From Serpula lacrymans var. lacrymans S7.9 (Eukaryota > Basidiomycota > Agaricomycetes > Boletales > Serpulaceae), in the NCBI RefSeq assembly GCF_000218685.1, contig NW_006763290.1, forward strand, positions 4,366,908 to 4,430,907: a stretch of 64,000 nt of DNA, read 5' to 3'. How positions within the stretch are numbered: position 1 is the first letter of the stretch; each line of letters opens with the position of its first letter. Shown in pieces: positions 43,165 to 55,539 of this stretch. The notes beneath the pieces were generated by a model. That model had not been told where the DNA came from and searched no databases. It saw only the letters and a program-made list of their open reading frames with translations. Both the position numbers and the translations under genes were made by a program.

Positions 43165-44060
43165 GTGACATCCCTCAAATCCCTCCAGCCTGTGTCGATG
43201 ATGAGAACTGTTGTTAGAAAACCACACACAAAAACAAATTAACACACAATCCTCCCAGATTCCACGGAACTTGTTTATGGGCTTTGCCTCCTAGAACAGT
43301 GGGTGCTCTGGTTGTTCGTGGGGTGGTATGTATGAGGATCCTTTAAAGTAAAACCCAGAGATGTATGGGTGTGGGTTTTGAGGAGGAGGGATAGTTGGAA
43401 TATAGAAAGATAGGGGCTTTGTGGCGAGTATAGACGAGCACTACCTTGCTAATCGTAGCACAAGGTAGGTTTGAGAACGACAATATGACAAGGTTCCCAG
43501 TGATAGCAGGCTCCTGATGCACAAACTGTAGTGCTCAGAAGGACTCTAATTGAAAGGGATGACAATGACTTCAAAAGTGGGAAGTGACGATAACAGCAGT
43601 TGACAGTGGTAGCAGTGGGAAGTGTTGTGACTACACTGGATCACAAGCAGCAGAGTAGTGAACTTGAAATTAGAGAAGAAGTCTGGAATTGAGTTCTTGT
43701 TCTTTACAAGGTAAAATACAGGGGTTTATATAGTAAAAGAAAAGTAGGCTATGCACAGTATAGCTATGCAAAAAGAATGAGAAAAAACATGAAGGAAGGA
43801 ATGTACGCTGACAAATCCTGCGTAGGTAGTACAGGATAAGATTGTCAAAAAAAGGAAAAGAAAGGGATAGAACAATGAATGCTGTGAGTAATGTCACAGG
43901 TTTGTACAGCCATAAAGTAAAGTCTAATAGCAAAAAGAGAGCAGGAAAATCATGATGTCATGGGAAGATACAGGTAAAAAAAGGGCAAGGCAAAACACTA
44001 TCAGTATCAACACAGTTCCTTTATTGTCAATCAGGCATTCTAAAAAATATGTGTCCATAA
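43165..44060 (-). other. Gene-free stretch, possibly an LTR or promoter of unknown element
   Basis: No coding signal. On the minus strand there is TATATAAACCCC (about 43730-43719) followed by a CA-rich start region and, at the far end, TTTTCTAACAACAG, an arrangement seen in LTRs. The ends GAACTGTTGTTAG (43204-43216) and GAACTGTGTTGATA (minus, 44017-44004) are loosely inverted. No target duplication found, so I leave it unassigned. Confidence 0.3.
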
Positions 44061-44099
44061 AAATGATTCAAGAATCAAAAATAATCGCACTATAAATGA

Positions 44100-44590
44100 A
44101 TGTTCTGCTGAAAAAAAAGAAACTGGAGCCACCGGTCCACCACCTAGTCCAAATCCGACAGTTCCGTGGCCTCACCAATGGACTGGTTGTGTTGGACCAC
44201 CTGGTCAAACGAGGGAGGGAGAGGAGTAGTCCCAATTTGGAACAAGTGAGTCCCAGGCAGCGTGTGGTAGGTGTAGCTGTAGTGAAGACGATGGACAAAA
44301 GATAAGTGTACCCAAGTGAATGGGACAGCAATGAACATGGGCGACGCAAGGGGATGGACCTTCTCCAGCTCAAAAACTACCCACCCACGCTCCAACCAGG
44401 CAAGATGAGTAACCGATGTCTTGATAGTATATGATGGTAGATCAACATCATAAAGATGGACCTGTTGCCCTATTGAACCGGCCGCCGGGGCTTTGCTGAT
44501 ATCAGCAGTGGCACGTGGTAGTCGACGGATCAGCGACGGAAGCGGATAGGAAGTGGTGACATCAGAAATGGTGGGGGTGCAAATAAGATG
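44100..44590 (-). CDS. Unassigned open frame
   Basis: A minus-strand frame stays open for about 160 codons (DVTTSYPLPSLIRRLPRATAD, then WLERGWVVFELEKVHPLASP and HLFQIGTTPLPPSFDQ) and ends QFLFFQQN just upstream of an AATAAAGG. No domain recognised. It lies immediately upstream (minus sense) of the LTR-like stretch 43209-44013, so it might be the 3' end of an unknown retroelement. Confidence 0.3.
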
Positions 44591-46400
44591 AGGAGGAGGA
44601 GGGTGGAGGTGACGAAATGGTGGATTAGAATGGGGATCCAGAAATGACTGTTAGGTGAGAATAAAAAGGAGAGGAAGGGGCCCATGGTGGGGCTAGGCAA
44701 AGGAAGGGAAGTGAAGGAAACGACAAAAACGAGGGCGCAATGCAATGTATAGCCAGTGGCGACGCAAAAATTTGCCGAAATGCCGAAACATGGAAAGTAC
44801 CGAATGGCAAAGCAAAGGTGAGCGTGACTGGATTGCTATTTCATGTGGCACTGTGCCTGTGTGGTGCAAAGGCGAGTCTTTTTGAATATTTGCTTCGTTA
44901 TTGACACCTGTCCATGCTACCAATCAACTTTGGTGCATGATACCGGCAACCATTGAAGATATTTACAAGAAGTCCGTCAAATATACGAAAGCAGAAGGGA
45001 AGCATGACCTAATGGAAAGTGACACAGAGGAAATTGACCTCCGTGCATGTATCAGAGATGTCTACGTTTTAAGCTTTTATTTGAATGTTTTTCATGTTCT
45101 TCCCCATTACAAATTTCATTTTCTCAAAGGACCGTAGTTACACTTTAATAGTAATTTTGGTGGTAAAATATTTTGCTATCTTTTCTATCTTCTGTTATCT
45201 TGCTATTTCCTGTCTTATGCTACTTAGCCTGTCTTGTCGTTACCTTGTGGCTTTTGTCTCTTAATATTACTTGTTGATATTGTTCTGTCTTACATTATCT
45301 TGAGGTGCTTAAAAAATAAGATGCTTGTAAGTCATAACAAGAAGACTGATCTGTAGAAATTATATTATGTAAGCAAACTTTGGAGCTTTGCCCGGAGATT
45401 TGGATAGCCTTCACATCCCATACCATTGAAATGTATACATTCCCACACTATGGGCTGTTCACGGTTTTGAGCCACTCCAACACTACAGCCGGCAGTAAAT
45501 TTTGCTCTATGGTTGTTGGAGACCAAACACTTCCGAGTCATTCCTGTACCCACAAGACAGTGGCACAAAACCATATTTGCATGGTCTCAAACAGTCCTCT
45601 GACACCATTCTCCAGTACAAGGACAATCACTGCTGGATAGTTGCGTGCAACGATATGAACGCATATGGTACCACAATACCATACCACCGGCATCAGACAT
45701 GGTACACCAATTTCATACGAATTCATTCTACTGACACTATTCTACGCCATATTTCAGAGAACTGATATATGGTAACTGGTGATGATATGAACATGTATGG
45801 GGCTGATAGGCCATAACCACAAAAACACAAGATGGTGAGTTTCGTCCATAGTAAACTAATCTATCAATACTATCTTATGGATCATTTTGGTTAGCTATCA
45901 TACAGTAACTTATGGCTATACGTCCACGTATAGTGTCACCACACTGTATGGCCCAAATCAGAGATGGTATGGTGGGTCTAGCTGCCAGATGGTCACTTAC
46001 CATTATGTGATCGTGTATGGTATGATAAAATCATATGGCAGAAATGAAAAATGGTACATTGGCTTTAGACTACTCAGCCGATACTATCATTTTGCTTCAT
46101 AGTGAAATACAACATGGTTTGTCCTGTAGTTATTAAATCTACTTTTCTGATACCGTCCTACAGCACTATCCTTATGGACTGCAAAATAGTATGGTGGGAC
46201 TATATCGCTGTGTATAGTTCACATCAACTGTTTGCAAATTTTCTCCGAGTGACCCCAAATGGTGTTAGACGGCTGTTTGACCATGGCAGAAAAGATTTAA
46301 ACTATGTATAGATATCTTACGCTGTTTGATTACACTGTACTATAGGAGCGTTTGTGGTAGTGCCCCTCCCTATCAATATCAGCATAAGATACACCAACAA
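44591..46400. other. No gene recognised; ATATGG-rich in part
   Basis: Only short unconvincing frames. From about 45650 to 46160 the words CATATGG, ATGGTA and CCATA recur (for example GCATATGGTACCACAATACC at 45661), similar in vocabulary to the satellite at 55.5-56.6 kb but without a clear period. It may be an old decayed array. Confidence 0.35.
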
Positions 46401-46412
46401 TAAACCAACCCA

Positions 46413-49400
46413 TCAAACTTCAATATTCTTCATCTTGCGTATCCTCAACCGATTCCAGACAGCCAGAAAAACTCTTGTATACAATATTGCGTGGTCCTGC
46501 GACATGTAGCTAACAGATTTTCGGATTTGCTTCAAGGCGATATTGCCGCATTCAGCGGCACTAGAGTTGATTTGTGTGAGTCGAGGGTCCGTGCTGGCAT
46601 AGCTGGTAAGAAAAGCAGCTGGCAAGCACTTAGTATGCCCTTTAGCATGAAATCCATCAACCACAAAGAGGGTATCTGCAAAGAACTCCGGTTCTTGAGT
46701 GATACAGTAAGGTGCCAAAGCACATGCAAAGTTGTAGACAACGACTCTTGGGGCCTTCGGCCAACGCATCACAATGGCCAAAAAAACATTGTTTTGCCCC
46801 TCACCTCGGGGTATGCAATGGAATCCATAGCATATGCTGTGTGTGCACCATGCACGCATCAAACCTCCTGTCAGCCTCTTTTCACTGTATTGTGAATAGT
46901 ATTTAGAGCATTTATCTCCTCGCTGTCCGCCAGGTTCTTCACAAAGGTCGTGCTTGAGGTGGGGATAACAAGGACGATGCCAAATCTGGGGCATGCTATA
47001 GAAGCAGCCTGTTTGTGTAAAAGTTCAGTCTTGTGATATAAAATCCAAGGATTAGTTGTCTAACCTTCTGCTATTCAGATGAGACACCAGGGTCAGGTGT
47101 AATGCAAGGAAGTGGAGAATTCTTGACCAGCAAAGACTTCAAGACATCGCAACTACACACATACAGCCAAAAACAGACCGCAATGACATTCAAAGGATAG
47201 GACTTGTTTTGGCTTTTGTGGAACTTTAACACATTGCAAAGACATGGAATGCCTACCAAGTATGATGCATTTTCCTTGGTAGGTGACAGAAGAAATTGGT
47301 ACAGCTTGTATTGAACTGACCGGTTGACCAATTGTAGGATTGAGTCTTTGGCTACAAGCTTCCACCGACCACAGTTAGAGTAATGTTGTATGCTATCAAA
47401 ATTGTTGTACATACCTGTATAAATAGTATCCGATATAGACAAGGTGGTTTACTTGTGATGTCCCCCGAACCAGAATGGTGTAGAAATAGATTTCCGAGTG
47501 CAATGTTGATCTCCTTAAGCTTGGTATAAATATCTAGAACAGTTTCTGTCCTTGTCAATATATCATTTGCGTTCCGTTCGGCATTTAGAGCTATAGAGTG
47601 GTCGCCATTATCAACATCTACTTCGGTCCCTATGACTGTGGTCGAGCGCAAAGAAAATTTGCCTAAGATGTTGTGAATTTTAACATGTAGAGTATTATCT
47701 ATGATAACTGTAACGACCAAGAGTTAGTCACTTTGGCGCACAACTCAGACAAGTAAAAGGGAATACCAATCAACAGTATGTACCATTGATTGGTCAAAGA
47801 GTAAGGAAAGGGATCACCCCTTAGGTTTCAACAAGTTAGTTGTGAGGATACAACAGGAGGACTCGCTGAGTCCTTCCCCAAGATCTATTGGGGTTTATAT
47901 ACTAGTATAGGTTTGTTTGTACATATGTACTGTACAGTTGCTAGAAGCAGTGGCTGCTGATGTCATGGGGCCTAGCCTGTGTGACCAACTCCACTGTGTG
48001 AGATACTTGTATCTAAAATAAGGATAAAGGCAGCGCCACGCGAGAAAGGTGGAGTTTGAACTGAAAGGGAAGTGCCACATGGCACAGTGTGAAAACTACA
48101 GTACAAGGTTAAAGCGGAGAATGAAAATTAAAGGAAAGGTCCGAAAATGAAAAGTAAGGTAAATGGTCACATGACTGGTCATGTGACTTGGAAAAAGTAA
48201 AAGTAAAGTACGAAAAGTAAAGTGTGAGTAGGTACTGGTACGTCAATTGTAACAATAACCTGTTGATGATTCTTGTAACATACCAGCTCACAACAAACTG
48301 ATTGGGGATGTGAGATTGTTGGTGGGCAAAGAGAAGGAAGGAGCTGTTTCTGGCTGAAAGTGAGCGTAACTCCATCCCAAATAGTTTCTTCCGGGAGAGG
48401 TCCACATTTGGTACATTCCATGTTGTTGTTTAATTGCTGAAGTCACACGTAAGAAAACCAAATGGCTTGAAAGGTCTCCTCAGAAATGAATTATTGACGT
48501 GACCCGTGGCTTTGGTATCGGCGTGATACAACAGACAAATGAAATGAAAGGTGTCTCTGATGTTGTAAACTCACTTGTATATTTGTTGAGGAGATCGTGA
48601 GTGAAAATGATACAGTTGTTCCAGTTAAATAGACCCATCTCTTGTAAATTGGGTCCGATAAATCTTCATTTGATGGGGGGACAGCTTGTGCATGGCTGGA
48701 TTTCAATTATACATGGTAGGGCACCTGTCAAAGTATAGATAGTACACGAGCAGCGCTCCTTCTCTCGCAATGTCGAATATCTTGCATTTGAACAGGCACA
48801 GCTTGATAAATCACTTATCTCAAGAAGGGATGGAGTGGTTTGAAGTGGACGAGGACAAGGGTATAGCTGTATGTCTTCATTGAGTGAGGTCCAAATTGGA
48901 GGCAGAATTGCCTGATACAATATTGACCTCTGGCTTTTCGATTGAGCTGTACAGACGCGGGTAGCTGCTGTCTCGCTATTAGTTTTAGTCTAAATTCTGA
49001 TAGCAGAAAATAAACTCACTGGATAACTCATCACTTGGATTATCTGCATAGTTATCTCGCGTGTTAGGATCACTGGTGAGAAGCTTTTGAAGTTGGTGAC
49101 AGGCTTGCACTACATGGGGACAACTACTAGTACAATCTTTATTACAATTCCACTGCCCCTCTCCTCCGTCTGAACCAGTGTAAGACACAATTACGCGGTT
49201 TTTTGCAGATAGCTGGTTTAACAGCACAACCAAGAATAAGTTTGTTGAGATGTTGTCATCAACAGGCTGTCAAGAAAACAAGATGGCACATTCTTTGTCT
49301 TCAAGTACTATAGTGTTTAGCTGTGAGAGCGTCAAGATATTTGTAGAATAGCTTACCCGCATAAGTGAATGTGGTCTCATCCACAGGGAAGCACTCTTCT

Positions 49401-49962
49401 CCATACTCCTCAAAAAACTGAACATGGACGCACTCACTGGCTTTTGGACAAAAACACACAACCACCAATTCTGAGTGAATTTTCTTCATTTGAAGATGGT
49501 AAAACATGCCCTGTTCCAAACCGCGGATTGGTGAGTCTCACATCATTGTGATTTTGGAATCATGGTTACTCACTGTGCATGTGCTACTTTTATTATCCCA
49601 TCCTTGAATGACAAAAATGGTACGGGTGACTTGATATATAGCTACACACTCTGATAATACCAGGTCAACAAAACTATCATAACTAGTATCCCCGTGGCTG
49701 TTAGCCAAGGGCTCGACATCATGGTTGTTCACCAATCACAGAGGTGTGGGTGAATCAGGAAATGATGGCTCGTGGTTGTCATCAAAATTTGGATAACCCA
49801 CTGGCAGCTCATTCTTGACCACTTTTTGAACACCACCACTTGAAATTTTCCATCAGCAATATAGAAATAATATTTCCACATGTGTTTTCCAACAGCCCAA
49901 TACCTCCTCAAGCTCTTTATCGCACGATGGCAGCCTCTAATGGCAATAAATGAATCCGACAA
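46413..49962 (-). pseudogene. KDZ-like transposase gene (Cys-cluster associated), split by a solo LTR
   Basis: Minus strand, in order: SHHFLIHPHL region (49750), FPVDETTFTYAGKLFYKY (49380-49310), CNKDCTSSCPHVVQACHQLQKLL (49160-49080, Cys cluster), LPPIWTSLNEDIQLYPC and LSSCACSNARYS (48890-48770), CTKCGPLPEETIWDGVTLTF (48420-48360). After the LTR come TKLKEINIALGNLFLHHSG, SLLVKNSPLPCITPDPG, and finally RGEGQNNVFLAIVMRWPKAPRVVVYNFACALAPYC, FFADTLFVVDGFHAKGHTKC and INSSAAECGNIALKQIRKSVSYM, stop at 46413. The Asp of VVDGFHAKGH and the AECGN and RxRKSVSYM motifs are those of the Cys-cluster (CxC) proteins linked to Kyakuja-Dileera-Zisupton transposases. The last exon is open. Upstream exons change frame, some by introns, so I treat it as probably decayed. 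Confidence 0.6.
47709..48254 (-). mobile_element. Solo LTR, family 1 (composite A+B type), TSD ATAAC
   Basis: Plus orientation TGTAACGACC ... ATTGTAACA, 546 bp, between ATAAC repeats at 47704-47708 and 48255-48259. On the minus strand it begins with the A-type 5' module including the CACATGAC dyad (48166-48187) and continues with a full B-type U3. It also holds about 40 extra bases near 47757-47800 (CAATCAACAGTATGTACC) absent from other copies. Longest copy of the family in the window. Confidence 0.93.
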
Positions 49963-50099
49963 TGTCGCCGATGCGCAGGAAATCTGCCATTGGCATTATG
50001 CCAACACACAAAAGCTGAGAGGAGGTATCTAGAATATGTAAGTCTTTTTCTTTTTCTATGTTATCCCAGAAACTTAGGACTTACTAGCCACACACTGAT

Positions 50100-51660
50100 G
50101 TCAATAATGATGTCCGCTCATTGAGTGGTCATGATGACTTTGCCCCAGCCAATCTCCTTGCTCCTTCCGTACCAACTCCAGGTACAGAGCCTATTGAGAA
50201 CCAGAAAGAGGGAGACGACTTGGCCACACCATCTGGCCAAGCAGCATTTGTCTTGCAGCCACTTTTGGCCCAACCACCAGCCCACCCTGGCTCTCTCCAC
50301 ACATCAAACATAGACCCCATTCCATTCTCCTTCAACTTGACCAACAAAGTACCCCTAACCTGTTTTGCACCTCCTTGATCTGCAATACCCAAGGAGAGGT
50401 TGTGATCCAGATGTCCCTCTTGCCAATGAACTCACTTGTTCCCCCCGACACTTTGAATGCTGACCCACCTTTTCCCTTGCTTGACTGACCAAGTACTCCA
50501 CCCAACCCTTTCAACACGTCCTCAATCTCTGACATCCCAGAACCAGTAACCCCTCAATCGTTTTATTCACATAAAATGGGCATGTTGTCTGACCTAACAG
50601 GTAGTGTTACAATAACACAATTTTCGGACCTTCCCTTTACTTTTATTCTCCGCTTTAACCTTGTACTTTAGCTTTCACACAGGGTGCCACGCGGCACTTC
50701 CCCTTTTTGTCCAAACTCCTCTTTCTTGCGCCACATTGCCTTTCTTCTTATTTTAGATACAACTCTCACACACAGTGGAGCTGGCTATGCGGGCTAGGCC
50801 CCATGACATCATCAGCCACTGTCTCTATCAACTGTATAGTACACATGTACAAACAAACCTGTAGTAGTATATATACCCCAATAGATCCAGGAAACTCCTC
50901 AGCGAGTCCTCCTGTTGTATACCAACAAACTCTCTGCAGCTCAAGGGGTAACCACTCCCTCATCATCTTCTTTATAGTGTGTTCCTGTGTGCGCCAGAGT
51001 GAATAACTCTTGGTTGTTACAGGTAGTAGTTACAATGGCTCTTGCCGTTCACACTAGCACATGTCAACTCGGAACCCGCTTTATGGATGTGTTGAAGGAG
51101 CTAGGAGGGGAGCAAACAAATGGCGTCAATATCAATCTACCTAGGCAAATGTATTTTACTGATTTTTTGTTTCAAGCAATTCTTCACACAGCACATTTGC
51201 AACCTCTGCAGATGTGCGCTGGGCAAGCTTCAGCACATTTTTCGCGTCTCATGTCTGACATTATTACACGGGTAAGTTTTCTTCCAAGTTTCAAGGCTCA
51301 CATTATTCACTAAATGTTCAGGCCGAGTGTGTATGCCATGAAACAAACTGCTGGCTCTTTGTAGCAGCTCAGCATCCTCAAGCAAATGCTCACTTCATCC
51401 ATTACACATCCCCCTGACTTCAACGTGAGGCCAAATCCGAAACTGTGGATATTATCAACCTATTCTCGAACACTATCAACAATCTGATCAATGCACGTTG
51501 ATCGCATGCTATTGAGCTGTCTCAGAAGTTATCCGAAGTGAATCAGTCACAAGTACACACCAAAACTCAACTAGCGGAGACACAAATGGAGATTGCTCAA
51601 AAAAGATGCATTGACTTTAGAGTAGAAGGCTCGACTTGGGTTGTAAATAGTAATTTATAC
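50100..51660 (+). pseudogene. Unassigned open frames, interrupted by a solo LTR
   Basis: 50121-50378 reads SGHDDFAPANLLAPSVPTPG and FVLQPLLAQPPAHP, Pro-rich. After the LTR, 51032-51313 reads HTSTCQLGTRFMDVLKELGG and ILHTAHLQPLQMCAGQAS, and 51490-51650 has a coiled-coil-like EVNQSQVHTKTQLAETQMEIAQ. The arrangement (disordered start, helical middle, coiled coil) resembles accessory proteins seen elsewhere in this window, but I recognise no family. Stops lie between the parts. Confidence 0.35.
50605..51021 (+). mobile_element. Solo LTR, family 1 (B type), TSD GGTAG
   Basis: TGTTACAATAACACAATTTTC ... GGTTGTTACA, 417 bp, between GGTAG repeats at 50600-50604 and 51022-51026. It has intact terminal TG...CA and clear TATATATACCCC at about 50869. 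It looks among the best preserved B copies. Confidence 0.95.
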
Positions 51661-51753
51661 TACATTCTGACACATTATTGATTTTGATGTAACCACCAAT
51701 CATTGTATCTATGTGTGAATAGACCAACAACAAATGAACCAATAACTAAGTCC

Positions 51754-52882
51754 TCAATTTAACACCACCTGGCTAAACTCAACCAACAGATCCTCTAACC
51801 CATTCCAGTATGCAGCACTTGATGAATTTGATGCCGGGCTTGATGCAGAACTTGGTATGTTAGGCCGAATAGAATTTGGATGGAACATCCCAATATGCAG
51901 GGCCATGCCCGTACAATCATCCTGCCGAGGGGGTGGTTTCACAGTGCGGAAGGAATCAATTTCCTGGTGATGGCTCACCTGGCCATCTGATTGCAGACAA
52001 CTCCTCATAGTGGTAGGGTCCATCGAGTGAACACTACTCAGGCTATAATTATTGTGGCCTGCCAGCAGATCTGATTGAGAGCCAGTTACTTTGAAGTCCT
52101 GTTGCATACGGGGCATTGTGGTTGTGGTTGTGGTTGTGATGGTAGTGGTAATGATAGTGGTTCTTCTGTTGCCATTGGTTTTGGTTGTCGTAGTCGACGT
52201 AGTTGTTGTTGTAGTGCTTTCGGTTGTCGTAGTTGACACGGTTGTTGTTGTAGTAGTGGTTGTGCTTGTGTTCCCTTGGGTTGTCAGTTTTGGTCAGCCT
52301 GTTGAAGAGACTGGCTTGGTGGGCTTTACCTATTTCTTTGTCAAGTCCCCCGGCTGTAATTTTGCCAAGTCCTATGGTGTTCATTTCAGAAACTACTACA
52401 ATATTGAATGATAGATGATGGTGGTGTGACGGTAGGACATAAACGGATGAGTCAACAACTTGATGAGAGAATTGATCAAGATCTATCTGGTCAAGAGAAA
52501 ACTTGAGAACCTACCATTTTCACAAGTTCATGTGGCGGAATGAATGGTGACCACCTTTGGATTCATTTGCGGCAATATCAAGTAGCTACCTGATGATCGG
52601 ACGAGATGTCATAGCTGCATCCTTGATCAACCAGCTGTGGCTGAAAGTCTGTACAGTCACTACAAGCACTAAGTTGTTTGGGCTGGGGTAGTGTTGGGGT
52701 AGATTGTTAACAATCTTGTTATGCTCATGAACAAAATGTACCTTCAAAATCTCCGGTACATATAGTACATATATCCCTACCACCCACGCACGTCTCACAG
52801 AATCTTTTGATGTAGTTAGACAGAATTCAATGTCCTTGCTTCTGATTTGAACTTGTTGAGAAACTAGAGTGACAAATATCAA
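51754..52882 (-). CDS. Unassigned protein with a Thr- or His/Asn-rich low-complexity tract
   Basis: Minus-strand frames 52882-52586 (DSVRRAWVVGIYVLYVPEILK and NLPQHYPSPNNLVLVVTVQTFSH), 52384-52049 and 52239-51754 can be joined by introns into one reading that ends SSASSPASNSSSAAYWNGLEDLLVEF. The tract at 52115-52270 encodes either poly-Thr/Thr-rich or His/Asn-rich sequence depending on frame, so the frame is not decided. No domain recognised. Confidence 0.35.
52110..52275. repeat. GTT/GTG trinucleotide-rich low-complexity tract
   Basis: Imperfect runs of GTGGTTGTGGTTGTG and GTTGTTGTAGT over about 160 bp, purine/pyrimidine-imbalanced (G/T on plus). It lies inside an open minus-strand reading, so it is either a coding microsatellite or a decayed one. 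Confidence 0.8.
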
Positions 52883-53388
52883 TCAAAATGTCCACTAATA
52901 TCCTTTAGATTCTTTCTTCGCCTCCAAACCAAACCAGCCATCCTATCTCAAAACAATCACCTCACAAATGAACTAAACTTCTCCCAATCCCTCTACGAAC
53001 TTGAATCACAACACGAAAAACCTAGCAATACTAGTCCAACGCCTCTTGATGTACAAGTTCCAACCTAAGTCCTAGTTTGCTTGTTACACTGATTGATTGG
53101 ATCATAAAGCGCATCTTGATGTCCAAGCTCAAGCCAAAGTCCCATCTAACTTATTATGCGTCCCATATTAACTTCCATAGTGTCCCCTCTATATTTCAAT
53201 GTTTTGTTAATAAGCGTGCAAGAGCACATGTGATGTAAATGGTACAAACCACATGGAATCTTCGTTTGACATGGTATATCTCTCTGCTGCTGAGTTCGGG
53301 AAGCACATGGTTCATGTGTGAGCCTGGCCGGACTTCTTGGGCATGTTGTTTTTGGGAATTCGTGCCGACATGCGTAAATCTGTAAGAT

Positions 53389-55486
53389 ATGGTAAATCCT
53401 GACGATCATATTTCAGTTGCAGACGCTAAGGGCAATCTGGAAATACCGTTAGTTCTAACCACAATCACATCAGAGGAAAAAATCAAAAAATGTGTCATAA
53501 ATATTGGATATTTTGATGTGGTACTTTGGTGTGACCTCCCCCCCGCTTTTTTGTGTCTCCTACTGCTATCGTAGTTATTTCAAACGAGAATAGTGGCTCA
53601 TGATAACAATGACACAGGTATGTAACACTGAATAAAAGATATTAGCCAATACTAAAAGCACGGGGTGAAAAACTAGATTCCAACCTACAGAACTTGGAGC
53701 AGCAGCTAGCTAAGGTAGTGAACAACATTGCAAAAAAAGAGGCTAAGCTGGCTGAGATAAATATGAAAGCTGAACTCAAGAAAAAAGGGGGAGGAAAACA
53801 TATGTGGCTGCGCATTTATGAGACAATGGCAGTGACACAAATTTTGGTTTTTAGTATTGCGTGAAATGGCAGAAGGGCAGCTAAACAAATCGAGGAGGAC
53901 TCTGCCCATGCTGAAGGCAAAAATGGAACACATCAAAGGTATTTGAGTCTGCGACAACAAGCAAGTACGAGGAACTCACCATTATATCAGCCATTAAGGA
54001 GATTGCGGCCTCTAAAGCCATGCAAATCAATGACCAAGTGGCAAGCAAGGATCTAGCACCACATGGAGAAGGGCAAGACCAAGAGGAGAGCGGGATGGCG
54101 ATAGGTATTTCAGTCTCGTTAAAATAAGCAGACATGAGACACTTACAAAGACTCCAAGTAACAACCCAGGGCCCAGCACCAGGAAATAACAAGAGAAACC
54201 AACAGCAGTGTTCCATATAAAATCCGCAAGGGAATGTGGTCAATCTAGGAGGCACAAACAAGCAAGAAACTGCCAGCAATGGGTAAGCTGTCACACAGAG
54301 CGTTACAGAGCAGGGAAATAGCTGTGAGAATGGGGACCAGCATGACACTGAGGAGTATGGGGCGTGCAAAGGACAGGAAAAAGCCAATAGAAGGGGGGCT
54401 GCTGCAGAGAATAACGAGTCCATGCAGAAGGATCAGCTGCAAGTCCCCGAAAAGAGAAATGCACCGCTAGCTGAGAACTTCACTGGGAAAACACTATCGC
54501 CTAAGGAAATGAGCCATATCCAGCTGCAAACAACGACAGAAGATATCAGTGGGCACCAGGCCCAGCTGCAAGCAGGAGGACGCACTATGCTTGAGGACCA
54601 ATTGGCGAAGATTATGGCCAAGCTTGAGGAGTTGAAAAGCAATATGGAATGAGCCAAGAAACGAGAGACATATCATGATCCTGATGATGACAATGATGCA
54701 AGGAGAAGTAAGAAAGTAAAGACAGATGTGGTTAGTGGAAGCTACAGAAAAAATTGTCCTCTGCAAGGTAAGAATATGTCAAAGGTATTTGATATCCGGC
54801 TAATGACAAAGTCCACTCACAGAAAAAGAAAAATTAGGCCGCATGATGGAAAATGCAGGTGCATCCATCCAAGCATTCGGGCAATCATAAGGGTTGATGC
54901 CGATTTCCTCCCTGAAGCTGCCTGGACAAGTCGCAAGGTTGCCCTACAATTCTTGACTACAAACTGAGGGGATATTGTATGCCTCTTCCACAAAGACGGC
55001 GACAAGACAGGCACAGCAGCTGAAGAAGAAAGAGTAAAGTATAAGATTGTGGGGTCCCCTCTGGTGCAAAACCTAAATGAAAAAAAAAGCAATGGGACAG
55101 AACGAACACCAGGTTTCCTACACTGCGGATGCCCCGAAGACCACACCCTGTTTGACTTCTACATCTGGAAATACATGCGAGCCACTGACGGCAATGGCAA
55201 CAACAAAGAAAGTATGCAAAACCAATTTATCCCCCCCCGCTTGCGATACTTCCTATACAAAACTGCTTGTGACTTTGGGGTCAACATTGATAGTTTGTAT
55301 ACTCACAAGCTGGGGTTCAACATCAAGAAGCAGATCCTTTGTAAATTTATATCCACCGCAATTGATATGTTTCACGAGCTAAACAATAAGGATGGGGAGG
55401 ATAAAGAGGTATTTGGGTCCAGTGGTGCTTGTGCAATTTTGAACAATCCAGTGTTTGATTCTGACAGTGACAAGAGTTCAATGTAA
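53389..55486 (+). pseudogene. Unassigned multi-exon reading, coiled coil and charged
   Basis: Exons can be followed from VNPDDHISVADAKGNLEIPL (53389-53480) through a coiled-coil segment LEQQLAKVVNNIAKKEAKLAEI (53695-53765), QAGGRTMLEDQLAKIMAKLEELK (54570-54650), HDPDDDNDARRSKKVKTD (a basic, nuclear-signal-like stretch) and HRKRKIRPHDGK, to a last block with TPGFLHCGCPEDHTLFDFYIWKY, RLRYFLYKTACDFGVN and FISTAIDMFHELNNKDGED, stop at about 55486. No family recognised. Stops between blocks need introns or mutations. Confidence 0.35.
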
Positions 55487-55539
55487 AGCTCTGATTCTGA
55501 CAGCGAGTAGGATTACCGTACCATACTGCTCTCAGTCAA

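Noticed and set aside
43209..44013. A third LTR family with ends TGTTG...CAACA
   Set aside because: TATA box and ends are suggestive, but there is no target duplication and no second copy in the window.
44068..44400. Overlapping frames on both strands around 44.1-44.4 kb as two genes
   Set aside because: Only the minus-strand frame 44590-44100 has a balanced composition; the others are shadows rich in Arg/Val or Ser/Arg.
52110..52275. GTT/GTG tract as a CRISPR-like or regulatory array
   Set aside because: Simple low-complexity trinucleotide sequence without spacers, in a eukaryotic context.
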